A stretch of DNA of 64,000 bases. Origin: Theropithecus gelada (Eukaryota; Chordata; Mammalia; Primates; Cercopithecidae). Made by a program: the position numbers and the translations under genes. Location: the NCBI RefSeq assembly GCF_003255815.1, contig NW_020257756.1, forward strand, positions 2,178,561 to 2,242,560. Reading direction: 5' to 3'. Below the pieces are notes generated by a model that did no database searches, was not told where the DNA came from, and saw only the letters and a program-made list of their open reading frames with translations. The stretch's first letter is position 1. Every line of letters starts with the position of its first letter. Shown one piece after another: positions 9,949 to 22,680 of the stretch.

Positions 9949-10757
9949 TTAATGACAGTTTTCAATATATCTTGAACTTCATTGAAAAATATATTTGAAA
10001 AATAATATAGGATATCTTGCAGTTATATTTACCACTTCCTTATTTGTAATGAAAAGACTTGATGTGAAGTGTAGCAGAATTGGTTCAGTTTGAGCTCTCT
10101 GATTTCCTCAGGTACCAAATAACTTACTGAATTGATATTTGTAAATGTTACTATATAATTAGTTTCTTGCTTCTCATTTTTCTCCCACTCATTTTGCATT
10201 ATTACTAGGTTACTGTTTCTAAAAAGGCATTTTAAATATAAAGAGCTTGTAGTGGTGTCCTGCTTATAGCTGTTTTACAAAACTTTCATCCGTTTTCTGG
10301 ATACTTGAGGCCTGCTACTATACCAATTCCATCCTGTTTATCCAGCCTTAATTTCTTCAGTTTGAAACTTTTGTTTGTTCTTACCTGGATAGTTATATTT
10401 ACACTTGGTTTGTGGTTTCTGACTTTCTTCAGGTAAACTTCTCTCGGTTCTGATTTCTGTACTTTAAAGTTGAGGCAAGTCTTACCTCTTTTATCAGTCC
10501 TTTTATGCTAGTATCTTTGTTATCTCCAATTCTTCAGTAGAAAAGTGAGATATCTGTAAGATTCTATTAATTCATGGAATTTACTTAATACAGTGCCTTA
10601 GCAGCACCCAGTTAATACCCTTATTGGCTAGTATTTGGCTGTAGATTGGTCTTAAATGTTTTTGTGGTTATGGTTAGCTGAATGATACAGTTTAGCCATT
10701 AAATATTAGCTTTAGGTTGTATTGCCATTTTTTAATTTAAATTTAAATTTAATTTAA
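9949..10757. other. Intron, no recognised feature
   Basis: AT-rich unique-looking sequence with an AATTTAAATTTAAATTT simple stretch near 10735-10760. Confidence 0.5.
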
Positions 10758-11047
10758 TTTTTATTTTTTATTTTTTGAGACAGTCTCACTCTGTCGCCCA
10801 GGCTAGAGTGCAGTGGCGTGATCTCCGCTCACAATTGCTCCCAGGTTCAAGCAGTTCCCTTGCCTCAGCCTCCCAAGTAGCTGGGATTACAAGCATCTGC
10901 CCCCACACCTGCCTAACTTTTTTGTATTTTTAGTAGAGACAGGATTTCACCATGTTGGCCAGGTTTTGAACTTCTGACCTCAAGTGATCTGCCCGCCTTG
11001 GCCTCCCAAAGTGCTAGGATTACAGGCATGAGCCACAACGCCTGGCC
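10758..11047 (-). mobile_element. Alu with TSD
   Basis: Antisense Alu, slightly shortened inside. Flanks TATTGCCATTTTTT and TATTGCTATTTTAA form the duplication. Confidence 0.93.
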
Positions 11048-11319
11048 ATATTGCTATTTTAAAAAAATATACAGCACTTTTAAAAAATATATATTATTTT
11101 ATTTTTTACACAGGTATGTTGTATAATAAACATATGCAACTCTTAAACTGAGTTTTTAGGTCCTTTGAGAGCAAAAATAGTTTGCCTTTTTTTTAAGATT
11201 TTTTAAAAGATGTTTATGGTTTATCTTACTAGTTCCTAACATCAGTGACTGAGATTAAATCATCCCCACTGAAACATTAGCTTTTCTTATAGATTCATGA
11301 ATACACCTACCAGTTTTTT

Positions 11320-11625
11320 GTTTATTTGTTTTGTTTTGTTTGTTCGAGACGGAGTCTCGCTCTGTCGCCCAGGCTGGAGTGCAGTGGCGTGATCTTGGCT
11401 CACTGCAAGCTCTGCCTCCTGGGTTCATGCCATTCTCCTGCCTCAGCCTCCCAAGTAGCTGGGACTACAGGTGCCCGCCACCACGCCCAGCTAATTTTTG
11501 TAATTTTAGTAGAGACGGGGTTTCACCATGTTAGCCAGGATGGTCTTGATCTCCTGACCTTGTGATCCGCCTGCCTCGGCCTCCCAAAGTGCTGGGATTA
11601 CAGGTGTGAGCCACTGCGCCAGGCC
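11320..11625 (-). mobile_element. AluY-type with 18-bp TSD
   Basis: Contains the AluY phrases GCAAGCTCTGCCTCC, GTTCATGCCATTC and GATCTCCTGACCTTGTGATCC. Flanks TACACCTACCAGTTTTTT and TACACTTACCAGTTTTTT differ at one base, consistent with a fairly young insertion. Confidence 0.93.
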
Positions 11626-11643
11626 TACACTTACCAGTTTTTT

Positions 11644-12225
11644 AAATCTATGAAGCAGATTCATTTGCCTCATCAATCTTATTTGTACTGTATTTTTTTC
11701 TTAAAAACAATTTTTCCCTTTAAAAACTGGTAAAGTGAAATTCTAATTATTTAATATAATAATTTATCTTGTGGCATATTTAAAAAGTGTATAGTTTTGA
11801 GAGTATAGAGTGGCTTCCGTTAAAGATTTAGTGTTAGAAAACAAACTGGAAATACAGTATCCTTGATTTTTGCAGTTTGAATATCTTAGATTATTGCTTT
11901 TTTTCAGAAATGAAGGAAGGAAATGCTCTTTGACAGATTGCCTCTTCTAAATAATCATCAGAAAGCAGTTTGTCCAATCATTAGACAAGCCAAGATAAAG
12001 AACATTTAGTCAGATGACTTAAATACTAGTTTTGAATCTACTGCTGCATGTCTTTGTACAATTCTGTTCAATCTCATAGTTTCTTTGGTGTGAATGATAT
12101 GGTCGTTATATTGAGAGTGTTATTGAAATATGGAGAAATATATTGAAATATTCCAAGTGAAGTATCATGTTGGGCTCAGGAGTGGGTTCAGAAAAAAAAA
12201 ATGTGTGGAAATTTGGGTATGGTGT
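11644..12225. other. Intron, no recognised feature
   Basis: AT-rich sequence without recognised repeats or exons. Confidence 0.5.
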
Positions 12226-12229
12226 GTGC

Positions 12230-12375
12230 ATGTATATGGAGAGAAAAAAAGGTAAAGCAAAAGTTGTAAATGTTAACAATTTTGAATCTAGGTAGAAGGT
12301 ATATGGGTCACTGTACTTTCAACTTTTCTATGGCTTTGAAATTTTTAAAAAAGTTGGGGAGAAAGTGTTTTAAAA
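12230..12375 (+). mobile_element. L1M 3'-end fragment
   Basis: AAATGTTAACAATTTTGAATCTAGG, GGTATATGGGTCACTGTACT and CAACTTTTCTATGGCTTTGAAATTTTTAAAA match the 3' end of old L1M elements. Confidence 0.65.
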
Positions 12376-12604
12376 AGAACTTTGTGCTTCAGTTTCTCTA
12401 ATTCTAAAATGGGAATAATAGAACTTTTCATGCCTTGAAGCAGGTAGGCACAGTGGGATAACATTTGGCAGAAGAGCAGCCAAGAGAATTCCTAAAAAGT
12501 GATTTTTTTTTTTTTTTTTTGGTCATTAAAGAAGAGCTTTATAATGGAGAACTTTTCAAAGAACATTTTGCCTAAGGTGTTTTAGCTTAAAATTTGTCAG
12601 TTAC

Positions 12605-12905
12605 TTTTTTTTTTTTTTTTTTTAAATACAGAGTCTTACTCTGTCGCCCAGCCTGGAGTGCAGTGGCGTGATCTTGGCTCACCGCAACCTCTGCCTCCTG
12701 GGTTCAAGCGATTCTCCAGTCTCAGCCTTGTGAATGGTAGGTCTACAGGTGCGCATCACCGCGTCCAGTTAATTTTTGTATTTTTAGTAGAAATGGGTTT
12801 TCGCCATGTTGGCCAGGCTGGTCTTGAACTCCTGACTTCAGGTGATCTGCCCTCCTCAGCCTCCCAAAGTGCTGGGATTACAGGTGTGAGTCACTGCACC
12901 CGGCC
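12605..12905 (-). mobile_element. Alu (full length)
   Basis: Antisense from poly(T) to CACTGCACCCGGCC; both flanks carry TTACTTTTTT, a probable duplication. Confidence 0.93.
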
Positions 12906-13039
12906 AGACATTAGTTACTTTTTTTTTTTTTAAAGAGCATATTGCATTATAATTGAACAAAAACAGTTACTTCAGAAACAATAAATATTTATGTAAAATA
13001 ACCAATTAAAATCTTGAAAAATGTAGCTTGTAATAATAT

Positions 13040-14130
13040 AACTCAATAAATGGGTAAAACAATAGAAGATTTGACACAGCTAAAGAGAGAAGTTACTAAT
13101 TTGAAGAAAGAAATGAGTACTTCTCCGGACAAGCACAGAGAAATGCAGATAAATGAAGAGGTGAAAAATATGGAAAAAAGATGACAGAGGATAGATTGAG
13201 CAGTTCCCATATAGATCTAATTGGAGTTTTAGAAGAGCGCATACACAAAATAGTGGAGAAGCAATTTTAAAGGAAAAATGATTAAGAATTTTCAAGAATT
13301 AAAATACAAAATGGAAATTACAAAGTGATTAGAACTAAATCACAACAAAAGTATTGTATCAAAATTTGAGGGATGCACAAAAAATGGTACTTGGGGATAA
13401 AGCTGTCATCTTTAATTAATGTATTAGATTGAAAGATTGGAAATAAATGAGCCAGCTGTTCAATTTAAAAAACTAAAAAAAGAGTAGAGCCAAAGAAAGA
13501 AGAGGAAATAATAAAAATGAAAATAGAACTAGAAAATAATCAGCAGTGGCCGGGCGCGGTGGCTCACGTCTGTAATCCCAGCACTTTGGGAGGCCGAGGC
13601 AGGTGGATTACGAGGTCAGGAGTTCAAGACCAGCCTGGCCAAGATGGTGAAACCCTGTCTCTACTAAAAATACAAAAATTAGCCAGGTGTGGTGACAGGC
13701 ACCTGTAATTTCAGCTACTCGGGAGGCTGAGGCAGAGAATTGCTTGAATCTGGGAGGTGGAGGTTGCAGTGAGCTGAGATCGCGCCACTGCACTCCAGCC
13801 TGGGTGACAGAGCGAGACTCTGTCTCAAAAGAGAAAGAAAATAAGCAGCAGCAATAAAAACAATGTCGCGATCAGTCAAAACTGATTATTTTCAGTTGAT
13901 TCTGGAAATACCCAAGAAAAACAGATGAGACTAATAGTCAAATTTAAAAAAGAGGTATCAGTACAACTATAATGGTGATTTTTAAAATTATAAGAAATCA
14001 TTAATAATTTATATGTATATAAATTTTAAAAATGAGAGTTTCATTTTCTAGTAAATTTTTTTTTCAAATTTGTCTGTACAAGAAAAAGAAACCAAAAACC
14101 ATTAAAGAAATTGAAGCTGTAATAAATTTC
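13040..14130 (+). mobile_element. Old L1/HAL1 ORF1-region fragment, split by an Alu
   Basis: 13040-13545 and 13850-14130 are A-rich and resemble the L1 ORF1 end (ATTGGAGTTTTAGAAGAGCG, GATTAAGAATTTTCAAGAATT). Multiple stops; non-coding relic. Confidence 0.55.
13548..13835 (+). mobile_element. Alu with 16-bp TSD
   Basis: Starts GGCCGGGCGCGG. Flanks AGAAAATAATCAGCAG and AGAAAATAAGCAGCAG differ by one base. Confidence 0.96.
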
Positions 14131-14142
14131 CCCAAGAGGAAT

Positions 14143-15105
14143 AGGTGTTTTTGTTTTTAATAACTTATTGAGATATTCACATACCATATTACTTACCTGG
14201 TTAAAATGTACAATTCAGTAGGTTTTAGTATTTTTACAGAGTTTTGCCAAGAATTACTATAGTCATTTTTAGAACATTTTCATCTCTCCTAACCCTCTAT
14301 CCTTAGGCATCTACTAATCTACCTCTTATTTCTATAGATTGGCCTGTTCCGGACAGTTCATAAAATGGAATTATACAATATGTGTTTTGGGAGGGGTTGA
14401 TTTCTTTCCCTTAGCATGCTTTTAAGGTTTATCCACATTGTAGCATATGTCAGTACACTTCATTCTTTTTTATAGCCAAATAATACATCATTGTATGTGG
14501 ATATACCACATTTTGTTTATTCATTTATCAGTTGATGGATGTTTGTATTGTTTTGCACTTTTTGGTTATTATGAATAGTCCTTCTGTGAACTGTTATAGT
14601 CCTGTGTTGTTTCCAGGACCTCCCTCAGATGCTTTAAGTCTCTGACATAAAAATGCCACAGTATTTGCATATAACCTGTATACATTCTTCTATATGCATT
14701 ACATGATCTCTAGATTACTTGTAATATCTAATATAACCCAAGTGCTCTGTAAATAGTTGTTATACTACATATTGCTTAGAGAATAATGACAAGGGAAAAA
14801 AGTCTGTACATAGTATAGACACAACTTTTCCCCCTGAATATTTTCAATCTGCAGTTGGTTGAATCCATGGATATGGAGCGCTGACTATATATACCTAGGA
14901 GTGAAATTGCTGGGTCATGTGATACTCCGTGTTTAAACTTTTGAGGAACTGCAAGACTGTTTTCCAAAGTGACTGCATCATTTTATTTTCCCACTAGCAG
15001 TATACAAAGGTTCACATTTTTCTGTAATGTCACCAATGCTTTTCATTATCTATCTTTTAAATTATTGCCTTTCTAGTTTGTGTGAACTGGTGTCAGAAGG
15101 AATAG
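14143..15105. mobile_element. L1M (L1ME/L1MC-like) fragment with nested Tigger-type element
   Basis: Segments 14143-14585 and 14890-15105 carry the familiar L1M text (ACAATTCAGTAGGTTTTAG, TCATTTATCAGTTGATGGATG, ATACCTAGGAGTGAAATTGCT). They are separated by an inserted DNA transposon. Confidence 0.7.
14590..14889. mobile_element. Tigger-type non-autonomous element (MER44/Tigger7-like)
   Basis: Text such as AGTATTTGCATATAACCTGTA, ATCTCTAGATTACTTGTAAT, GTAAATAGTTGTTATACTA and CAGTTGGTTGAATCCATGGAT matches a Tigger-related MITE. Its ends fall near TA. It interrupts the L1. Confidence 0.65.
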
Positions 15106-15106
15106 G

Positions 15107-15268
15107 TTTTTTTTTTTTTGGTTGGTTTTGTTAGAGATGGGGTCTTGCTGTGCTGTTGAGGCTGTAGTGCAGTGGCTATTCACAGGCATGATCATAGTGT
15201 ACTGCAGCTTCAAACTCCTAGCCTCAAGCAATTCTCCCACCTCAGCATCTCAAGTATGAAGGGATCGT
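15107..15268 (-). mobile_element. Fossil Alu monomer (FAM-like) retaining 7SL sequence
   Basis: The complement reads GCCTGTGAATAGCCACTGCAC, the 3' region of 7SL RNA that normal Alus have lost. T-rich tail on the left. Confidence 0.75.
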
Positions 15269-16264
15269 TTTAATGATTATATTTGTAATTATAATTTTAG
15301 ATACTACTTTTGGGGAACAGCTAATCCCAATCTTACACAAATTGACTCAGAGAACAGAAAAAGAGGGAAAGTTACTTTACCTGCTTATCAGGCAAGTTTA
15401 GCATTTAAATCTAGAATGGAAAGACTATACAAGGGAAAGTATACTACATTCAGTTTTACTTATGAACACAGACATAACAATTTTAATTGGGATAGGAGTT
15501 TAGGATAGTTCAATATTTGAAAACTGTATCAATTTAATTTATAAGAAAATTTAGGAAAAAATTCTAGATAAATTTGGTAAAACTATATGTTAAAACTCAA
15601 TACCCATTAAAGTTTTAAAATACCACTCTTACACTATGAACAGAAATGAACTTTTTTTCTTACAGTAAAGGCTACCTTTCAAATAGCAAGCATCATGCTT
15701 AATAGTGAAACTTTGGAAACATTCTCATTAAAGCCAAGTATAAGACAGATACATCTCTATCAATAAACAAAAAAGAAAGAAAATCCAAAAGGATTGGAAA
15801 GGAAGAGAAATGAAATGAGATTCTTCCTAGAAATGTTAAAAGAAATGAACGTACTGTTTGTATTAATAAAAGAATTCAACATTGCTGGATACAAGGTCAG
15901 CATTCAAACTAGCAGTAGCCAATTAAAAAATAAAAAATATCTCCTTCATATGAAATTCTATAAAGTACCCAACATTTTATTGAAGGACATAAAATTAGAC
16001 ATGAATAAAAGGCAGGATATATTATATTTTTGGGTGGGAAGTTAAAATTTATTTAGTAGTAAATATTACTGAAAAATTACTTTGTGAATTTTATGTAGTT
16101 TCAGACAAAAATCCTAGTATGATTTTTTTGTGTGTATGGAAAATGACCTTCATGTGCAAAATTAAAGGTTCAAGAATAAGCAAGATAGTTTTGGAAGAAG
16201 AAAAAGAATGAGGAGGAACTTGCTCTGTTGGATGTCAAGATGAATTTAAAAATTATGGTATTTA

Positions 16265-16543
16265 GCCCTGGGCGTGGTGGCTCATGCCTGTAATCTCAGC
16301 ACTTTGGGAGGCGGAGGCGGGTGGATCACCTGAGGTCGGGACCAGCTTGGCCACCATAGTCAAACCCCATCTCTACTACAAAAATTAGCTGGGCATGGTG
16401 GCATGTGCCTGTAATCCCAGCTACTTGGGAGACTGAGGTGGGAGAATCGCTTGAACCTGGGAGGTGGAGGTTGCAGTGAGCCAAGATCGTGCCATTGCAC
16501 TCCAACCTGGGTGATAAGACACTCCGTCTCAAAAAATAGAAAT
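16265..16543 (+). mobile_element. Alu with 18-bp TSD
   Basis: Lacks part of the left arm (GGTCGGGACCAGC). Flanks AAAAATTATGGTATTTAG and AAAAATTATGCTATTTAG. Confidence 0.95.
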
Positions 16544-17314
16544 AAAAATTATGCTATTTAGATTTAAATACTACATACAATGACAAAGAACAAACTGCTA
16601 TGCATAACATGGGATGACTCTCTCCCAGACTTAATGTTGAATGAAATTAGCGCGACACAAGGAATACATATTGTACGGTTTCATTTACAGGAAGCTCAAA
16701 AACAAGTAGAAATAATCTGTAGTGATAGAGATGAGAATTGTGGTCATCTTGGAAGCATGGTACTGATTGGGAGGGATCATGAGGGAGCCTCCTGGAGCAT
16801 GAGGAATGTTAATAGTTTGGCCTGAGCTGAATCACACAGGAGTATATGTTTTTAAAGGTCAAGCTGTACATTCAGTATTTGTGTGCTTTACGTAAGTACC
16901 TCTGTTAAAAAAAATTATGGCACTTGAAGTATAGTATTAGTACAGGAAAAGACAAACTAATAAAAGAGAGAGTTCAGAAATGGATTCATCCATATTTGGA
17001 ACATTGGTAAAGGCTAGAAACATTCCCTGGCAGTAAGGAGAGAAAAAATAGACTCTCAAATTGGTTTTCTAGATGGGGGGAAAACTAGATCTCTGCTTCA
17101 AGCAATATGTGAAAATAAATTCCAGTTGAATTAAATAATACACGGGAAAAACTATTTTTTAGAAAAAGGATAATATAGATGAGTATGCAACTTTAGGATA
17201 TGGAAGATCTTTAACAAGTCAGGAAAAGAAGAATGAACCATCAAGGATAAAGACATTAAGGGTAAATGATTTTGCTGCCTCAAAAAGAAAAACTTGAGTT
17301 TAATAAGAGACATC

Positions 17315-17590
17315 AGGCTGGGCTTGGTAGTTCACACTTGTAATCCCAGCAATCTGGGGAGACCAAGGCAGGTTCACTTGAGGTCAGGAGTGCAAGACCA
17401 GCCTGATCAACATGGTGAAACCCTGTCTGTACAAAAAATACAAAAATCAGCCAGGCATGGTGGCACGTGCCTGTAGTCCCAGCTACTCAGAAACCTGAGA
17501 CACTAGAATCGCTTGAATCCAGGAGGCAGAGGTTGCAGTGAGCCGAGATTGTGCCACTGCCCTCCAGCCTGGGCTCGAAAAAAAAAAAAA
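17315..17590 (+). mobile_element. Alu with TSD, shortened 3' end
   Basis: Starts GGCTGGGCTTGG and jumps from CAGCCTGGGC to the A-run. Flanks AAGAGACATCA and AAAGACATCA. Confidence 0.93.
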
Positions 17591-18114
17591 AGACATCATA
17601 AACCAAACTAAAAGATACATGACATATCTAGGAGGAGACACACACAATGTCTTTAATATTCGGTGGATTTGTGTCCAGACTATATAAAGATCAAAAGAAT
17701 AAGATGATACACATAAAATGAACAATGGATATAAAGGCAATTAGCAGCAGAGGAAACGGAATTGGAATGGCTAATGAACTGGAAAGATGCTTAGTCTCAT
17801 TTGTAGGGAAGTGCAGTTGAAAACATATGAGCTATCAGTTTTCACCCATTAGATTGCAAAGCTTAGGATGGGATGTTATACAGTTGAAAATGTGCATACT
17901 CTATTATCTAGCAGTTAATTACTATTCAAGGTATTAGTCTAGAGAAACTTGAACACTTGCCCAAGGAGGAATGTACATGGATATTCATGTGGAAAAAATA
18001 ATCTAAATGCCTGTCAGTAGGAAGGCATGGATAAAGAAGATATAATTATACAATGGAGAATTACCTAGATCTATATTTAGGCTATTATTAATTAGTATTT
18101 ATTTCAGTTTAAGA

Positions 18115-18370
18115 AACACTTTGTACTTTCTATGTCCAGGTTCTGTATTGTTTTAAGCCCTTTATGAATCTTAACTGTTGTAATCCTCATGAAAAGTCAG
18201 AAAGAGGTACTATCATCATATTCATTTTGCATATGGGAATACTGAAGCATAGAGGGGTAAATAATCTCCTCACTCTCATAGCTAGTAAATAGCAGAGCCA
18301 AGATTTGAAGGTAGGATTGGAACCTAAGTTGTCTGGCTTCAGAGTTCCCTATACCATGCTACCTTTTGAT
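18115..18370 (+). mobile_element. MIR (tRNA-derived SINE)
   Basis: CATAGCTAGTAAATAGCAGAGCCAAGATTTGAAGG and TCTGGCTTCAGAGTTCC TATACCATGCTACC follow the MIR core and 3' region; nested in L1M. Confidence 0.8.
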
Positions 18371-18989
18371 GTGTATGAATATGGAGATACCTCCTAAATG
18401 TAAGGAAAAGTTCATTTCAGAATGATGTGTATAATGTGATCTCATTTACCCAAACTTATGACAGTGGTTGCCTCTGGATGTGATTGCAAGGTGAGGGAGA
18501 TACACTGATGATGGTGAAAGGAAACTAGCTTTATGGAACTGCATGCTTTTCCTTAAAGAAGATGTATATTACCTTATAGCTTTTAAAATACTTATATGGA
18601 ATATAGGTATGTGCTTATTTTTGCAAAAAGAAACACTGGAAAGATTGACCTTTGTTGTTTTAATCTTCATTTCTTCTTGATACTGGTTTATGGTAGAAAA
18701 AGAGATTAGCTTGGTTCTGATGCAGTAGAGCAGCAGATAAGCACTGGGTGCTAGGGATAGGAAGGAATAGTTTTCAGCCTCTCTCTTTAAGGAGTTCAGC
18801 TTTACAGGGAAAGAGATAAGGAAAATAATTTTGATTCAGTTGATACATGCAAATCTGTTTTCTGCCTTGTTTCTCTATCCTTGTCACTTTCCCTCCAAAT
18901 ACAAGTAGGAGAAGGAGGAAACGTCTTGATTTGGAGCACGGGAAACAGGCAGTGAAATACTGATGAAGATCCCACTTCTATTATTTTAC

Positions 18990-19120
18990 AAAACTACCAG
19001 AGTGTAAACTCTGTAATAGTCAGATATCGTAGCTTGTTCACCATCTTATCACCAACATTTAGTATAATGCCTTTCGCTTAGTAAACTCCTAGAGATGTTT
19101 GAATGGATAACTGATGCACT
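18990..19120 (+). mobile_element. L2 3'-end fragment (weak)
   Basis: TAAACTCTGTAATAGTC, CACCAACATTTAGTATAATGCC and TTGAATGGATAACTG resemble the L2 3' terminus. Confidence 0.4.
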
Positions 19121-20314
19121 TTCAGATGTCACTCTCAAATTAAAGCATCTTAACCCAAAAGTTCTCCTTAAACTGTTTGAGATACCTTCCATTGATTCCA
19201 TTTCTTCCATTGGTTGTCAGGCACTAAGGTAATTTAACTGAGAACGCTATATAACCTTGAATTGCTATGTGCCAAAGAATTCTGACTTGAGTAATGTTTT
19301 AATCTGTAGGAAATGTTGGGTCCCAAAAATCTATTTTATTTTTAACTGTGCTGAGTCTAATCCTTTTTTTAAGCTAATAGTCTTTTAATATTGGAATAGT
19401 ACAGTTGGTTTTCTCAGTCAGTATTACTGTATTCTGTGTATTTGAGTTAGTGCTAGCTTGTAAAACTGTTATGTTCTGTGTTTTGAAATTTGCAATTTCC
19501 TAAAACCACATTTTCTTCAAGTTTTCTGATAGGACCATAGACTGTTTCTGGATGGTATTAGTGTTTATAATACGAGAATTCTGGTGCCTTTTGAAATCTG
19601 TTATGGTATTGCATAAAAAGTAATGGTACTATTTCATTTCATCCTAGTGAGAAAGGTGTTTGGATTTTCTGGTGGTAAATTGGAGTCCATGTATGTGTGA
19701 TCCTCCCAACAGAGTGAATTTAAATATCTAAAGATTACTGAGAAAGGATAAACTTGAATAAATCATAGTGAACAATGTTTATGTCACTTTTTAAAGTTTT
19801 AACACTTGTAATTGAGTAAATCCTGAAACAAAGCATATTATTATGTTTGATAGATTTAAACTATTGGTCAAATCCTGTTCCATGTGTACACAGTGTTTCT
19901 TTCTTACTCTGTAACCCTTTTGCCAGAGATAACAGGAAGAGAGCCTGGTTACCATTGGGTGGAACAATCCTGCCGGCTCAAGCCTCTGCCTAGAAATTTG
20001 GGTCATTCTCTTTTTTGGACAGTCTGGTAAGCTGTCACTGTTTTTCACCTTAAAATCATCTTGTCGAAGATGTACCCAAGAGGAAATTAATACTAAAGGA
20101 ACAAACAATATTAAATTCAACGAAAACGTTAAAATAGTCAGACGAAATTAAACATGGCTAATCTAGAATTGCACTGTAAAGTGTTTTTTTATATGAAGTA
20201 TTCAAAATCAGGGTATATTTTACATTTATAGCACATCTTAACTTGAACTAGCCACATTTTAAGTGGTCGGTACCCACATGTAGTTCCTGTATTGAACAGC
20301 ACAGACTTAGAGCA
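19121..20314. other. Intron, no recognised feature
   Basis: AT-rich sequence. The open frame on the minus strand at 19791-20120 has no recognisable domain and no splice or promoter context, so I did not call it. Confidence 0.5.
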
Positions 20315-20384
20315 TTTGAAAAAAGCTTTGGTGTTACGTAGTTCTGCTGTTTGAAAAAAGCTTTGGTGTTACGTAGTTCTGCTG
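20315..20384. repeat. Perfect tandem duplication, 2 x 35 bp
   Basis: The 35-base unit starting TTTGAAAAAAGCTTTGGTG and ending TTCTGCTG occurs twice back to back (20315-20349, 20350-20384) with no difference. Confidence 0.95.
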
Positions 20385-20600
20385 TTACTCCTCAATGAAG
20401 GTGCCTCAGCTATCTTTTCTTTTTTTATTGCTTCACCTGTTCATGGGCACTCATCTTAACTATTAATCATTTGTAGTCTGAAATCCTGCTATCCATTTCT
20501 GAATTTTACAGAGCATTTAGGGCTTTCCATAAGTGTTCCCTGATACCTAGATCTACTTAATTTCTTTAGATAAAATGTGATGTTTCATTCTGATAAACTT
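20385..20600. other. Intron, no recognised feature
   Basis: Short unique-looking stretch between the tandem duplication and the next Alu. Confidence 0.5.
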
Positions 20601-20871
20601 TTGTTTTGAGACAGGGTCTCGCTCTGTTGCCCAGGCTGGAGTGCAGTGGTGCGATCTCAGTTCACTGCAACCTCTGCTTCTTGGACTCTAGCAGTTCTTG
20701 CACCTCAGCCTCCCAAGTAGCTGGGATTACAGGCGTGAGCCATCAACACTTGGCTAATTTTTGTATTTTTTTTGTAGAGACAGAGTTTCGCCATGTTTCC
20801 TAGGCTGGTCTCAAACTCCTGAGCTCAAAGTGATCCACCTGCCTCAGCCTTCCAAAGTACTGGGATTATAG
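20601..20871 (-). mobile_element. Alu, 5' truncated, with TSD
   Basis: The first ~25 Alu bases are missing (ends GGGATTATAGGC). Flanks TTCATTCTGATAAACTTTT and TTCATTCTGATAAGCTTTT show a true truncated insertion. Confidence 0.93.
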
Positions 20872-20891
20872 GCTTCATTCTGATAAGCTTT

Positions 20892-22680
20892 TAATCAGAA
20901 TATTGGCTCTGCTTTTTGTCAGAATATCAGACCCTCTACGTGGGCTAGAGTAGGTAGGATTATAATTATCATCATCTCTCTAAGGAAAGGTCACTAACTT
21001 CTTTTTTGCTTTGAAGTCATTGCTCTGAACCAGAAGGATTCCTTACATGATGACTTATATTTTTATAAGGTGAGGCCCAACATTTCACTCTATGGGAGTT
21101 GGATATGCTTTCCCTAGATACTAATTGCTGAGAGGTTTTCGAATCAACTCATTTTGTTTTTTACTTTTTTTCCTAGTAGATACTATTTGAGAGTGAACGT
21201 ATTGCAAAGTAGAACCATATCTAGTTTGGTATACCAAGGTATAACATAAGTGACTTAATATTTTGGTAGTCTGTTGCTTTCATCTGTCCTAGATGAGGGA
21301 CAGTTTAGAAGATTATTTTCAGTAAATGAATTTATAACTTCTAATACTAGTTATCCACGTATCCCAATAGCAACTGAATTTTCTACAATTTATTTCAAAT
21401 ACTCTCAGACTTTACTCTTGTAAGGGAAGATTAATTGGACTCTGATTATATAAATGTTAAGATTGTGAGGTTTTGGGTGTTACGTGTTTTCTTATGTTGA
21501 TTATTGTTTAATTTCTATACCCATTGTTAGTGTCTAGTTTTTCTCAGCTTACCTCTTTGTTATACCACCTCTATTCCAGCAGAATCTCAAACGCAATTTT
21601 AGTTCTTCCCAACCCTGTTATCCAGGCATACATATTATTTATTGGGCATTTCCCTGCATAGTTAGTGCAGCATTTAGCTGTTACTTACCCCTGAGAAGAT
21701 AGTAGTGTGGAATTAGCAGTGGCAGGATGTGGAATTAGCAACAAAGTTCCTGGCTTGGAGTTGAAGTGAAGCAAAGAATATTCTTCTTCTTCTCCCATCC
21801 ACTATGATCACACATTCTATTTAACTTCATTGCCCCTAGCTAGATGAAAGCTGATAGCTGCTAATTTTTGTCACTGGAGTGTTGGACAAATTTTTGAGTT
21901 AGAGGAGGGTTCATAGCCAAAGGAAGAACAGCAGTCAGCCTAGAAAGAACACTGGGCAGCACATGGCAGCAGTGACTGCGAACAACCTGCTAAACAGCAG
22001 GCTGGGGTTAGAGCAAAGGAGCACTATAATAATTTTCTTACTTGTATTTTCTGTGCTCTAGTTCTATCTATTGTCATGACACTAATTTTTGAAAAAATTC
22101 TCCTTTTAAACTCATCACTATTTACTGAGGACAACGAAATGTGAGGTACTTTCTTAGAACTGAACAAAACAGACACTGCCTTCTCAAGTGGTGATTACTT
22201 GATACCCTCTTGAAATCTTTAGTAACTCTCCATTCCTGTTGAAATCTCCACTGCCCTCAGGTCCAAGTCAGATTCATCAGCTTTGTCTTTGAGTTTCAGC
22301 AGAGACAAATGACTGGTGGTATTGGTTTGCTTATAGTCTTGTTTTGTTTAGTCCCTTCAATGTTGGCCTGTACCATGTTTCAAAGAAATTTAATGGCTAT
22401 CATTAAAAAATCAAGAGCTTTCACTTGGAATTTCATATTTCCATCTTCTTTTTTTTAAAAAGGAAGATGTAGCAACACTGAGCTACCTTTGTTCATTGCA
22501 ACAATCTGCACCATTTAGTTGGGGCTTTTGCTTTCCACAGTCCCTGTTGCCTCCTGGGTTTTTCTTGTACCTGGTCCTCTTTATTCCTTTTTATTACTTA
22601 CCTACTCTCTGTAGATAATTCAACTTGCAACCCTTGTTCTAGATAATCTGGTCCCTCACTACTATAAACTAACTTTCTTT
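20892..22680. other. Intron, no recognised feature
   Basis: About 1.8 kb without Alu. TGTGGAATTAGCA occurs twice near 21710-21745. No exon or RNA gene recognised. Confidence 0.45.

Larger units (their letters stand above)
15290..18660 (+). mobile_element. Old L1M ORF2/3'-end mosaic with nested Alus and a MIR
   Basis: Successive stretches follow L1 ORF2 and 3' end: a TGGAAAATGACC region at 16135, GCACTTGAAGTATAGTATTAGTACAGG at 16920, GGAAACGGAATTGGAATGGCTAATGAAC at 17753, and AGTGGTTGCCTCTGGATG at 18464. The open frames at 15794 and 16580 are shadows of this relic. The order is partly repeated, so more than one L1 copy is involved. Confidence 0.6.

Noticed and set aside
19791..20120. 109-codon minus-strand open frame outside recognised repeats
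   Set aside because: No recognisable domain, no splice or promoter context, and it lies deep in the YAF2 intron on the opposite strand. Kept out because length alone is weak evidence.
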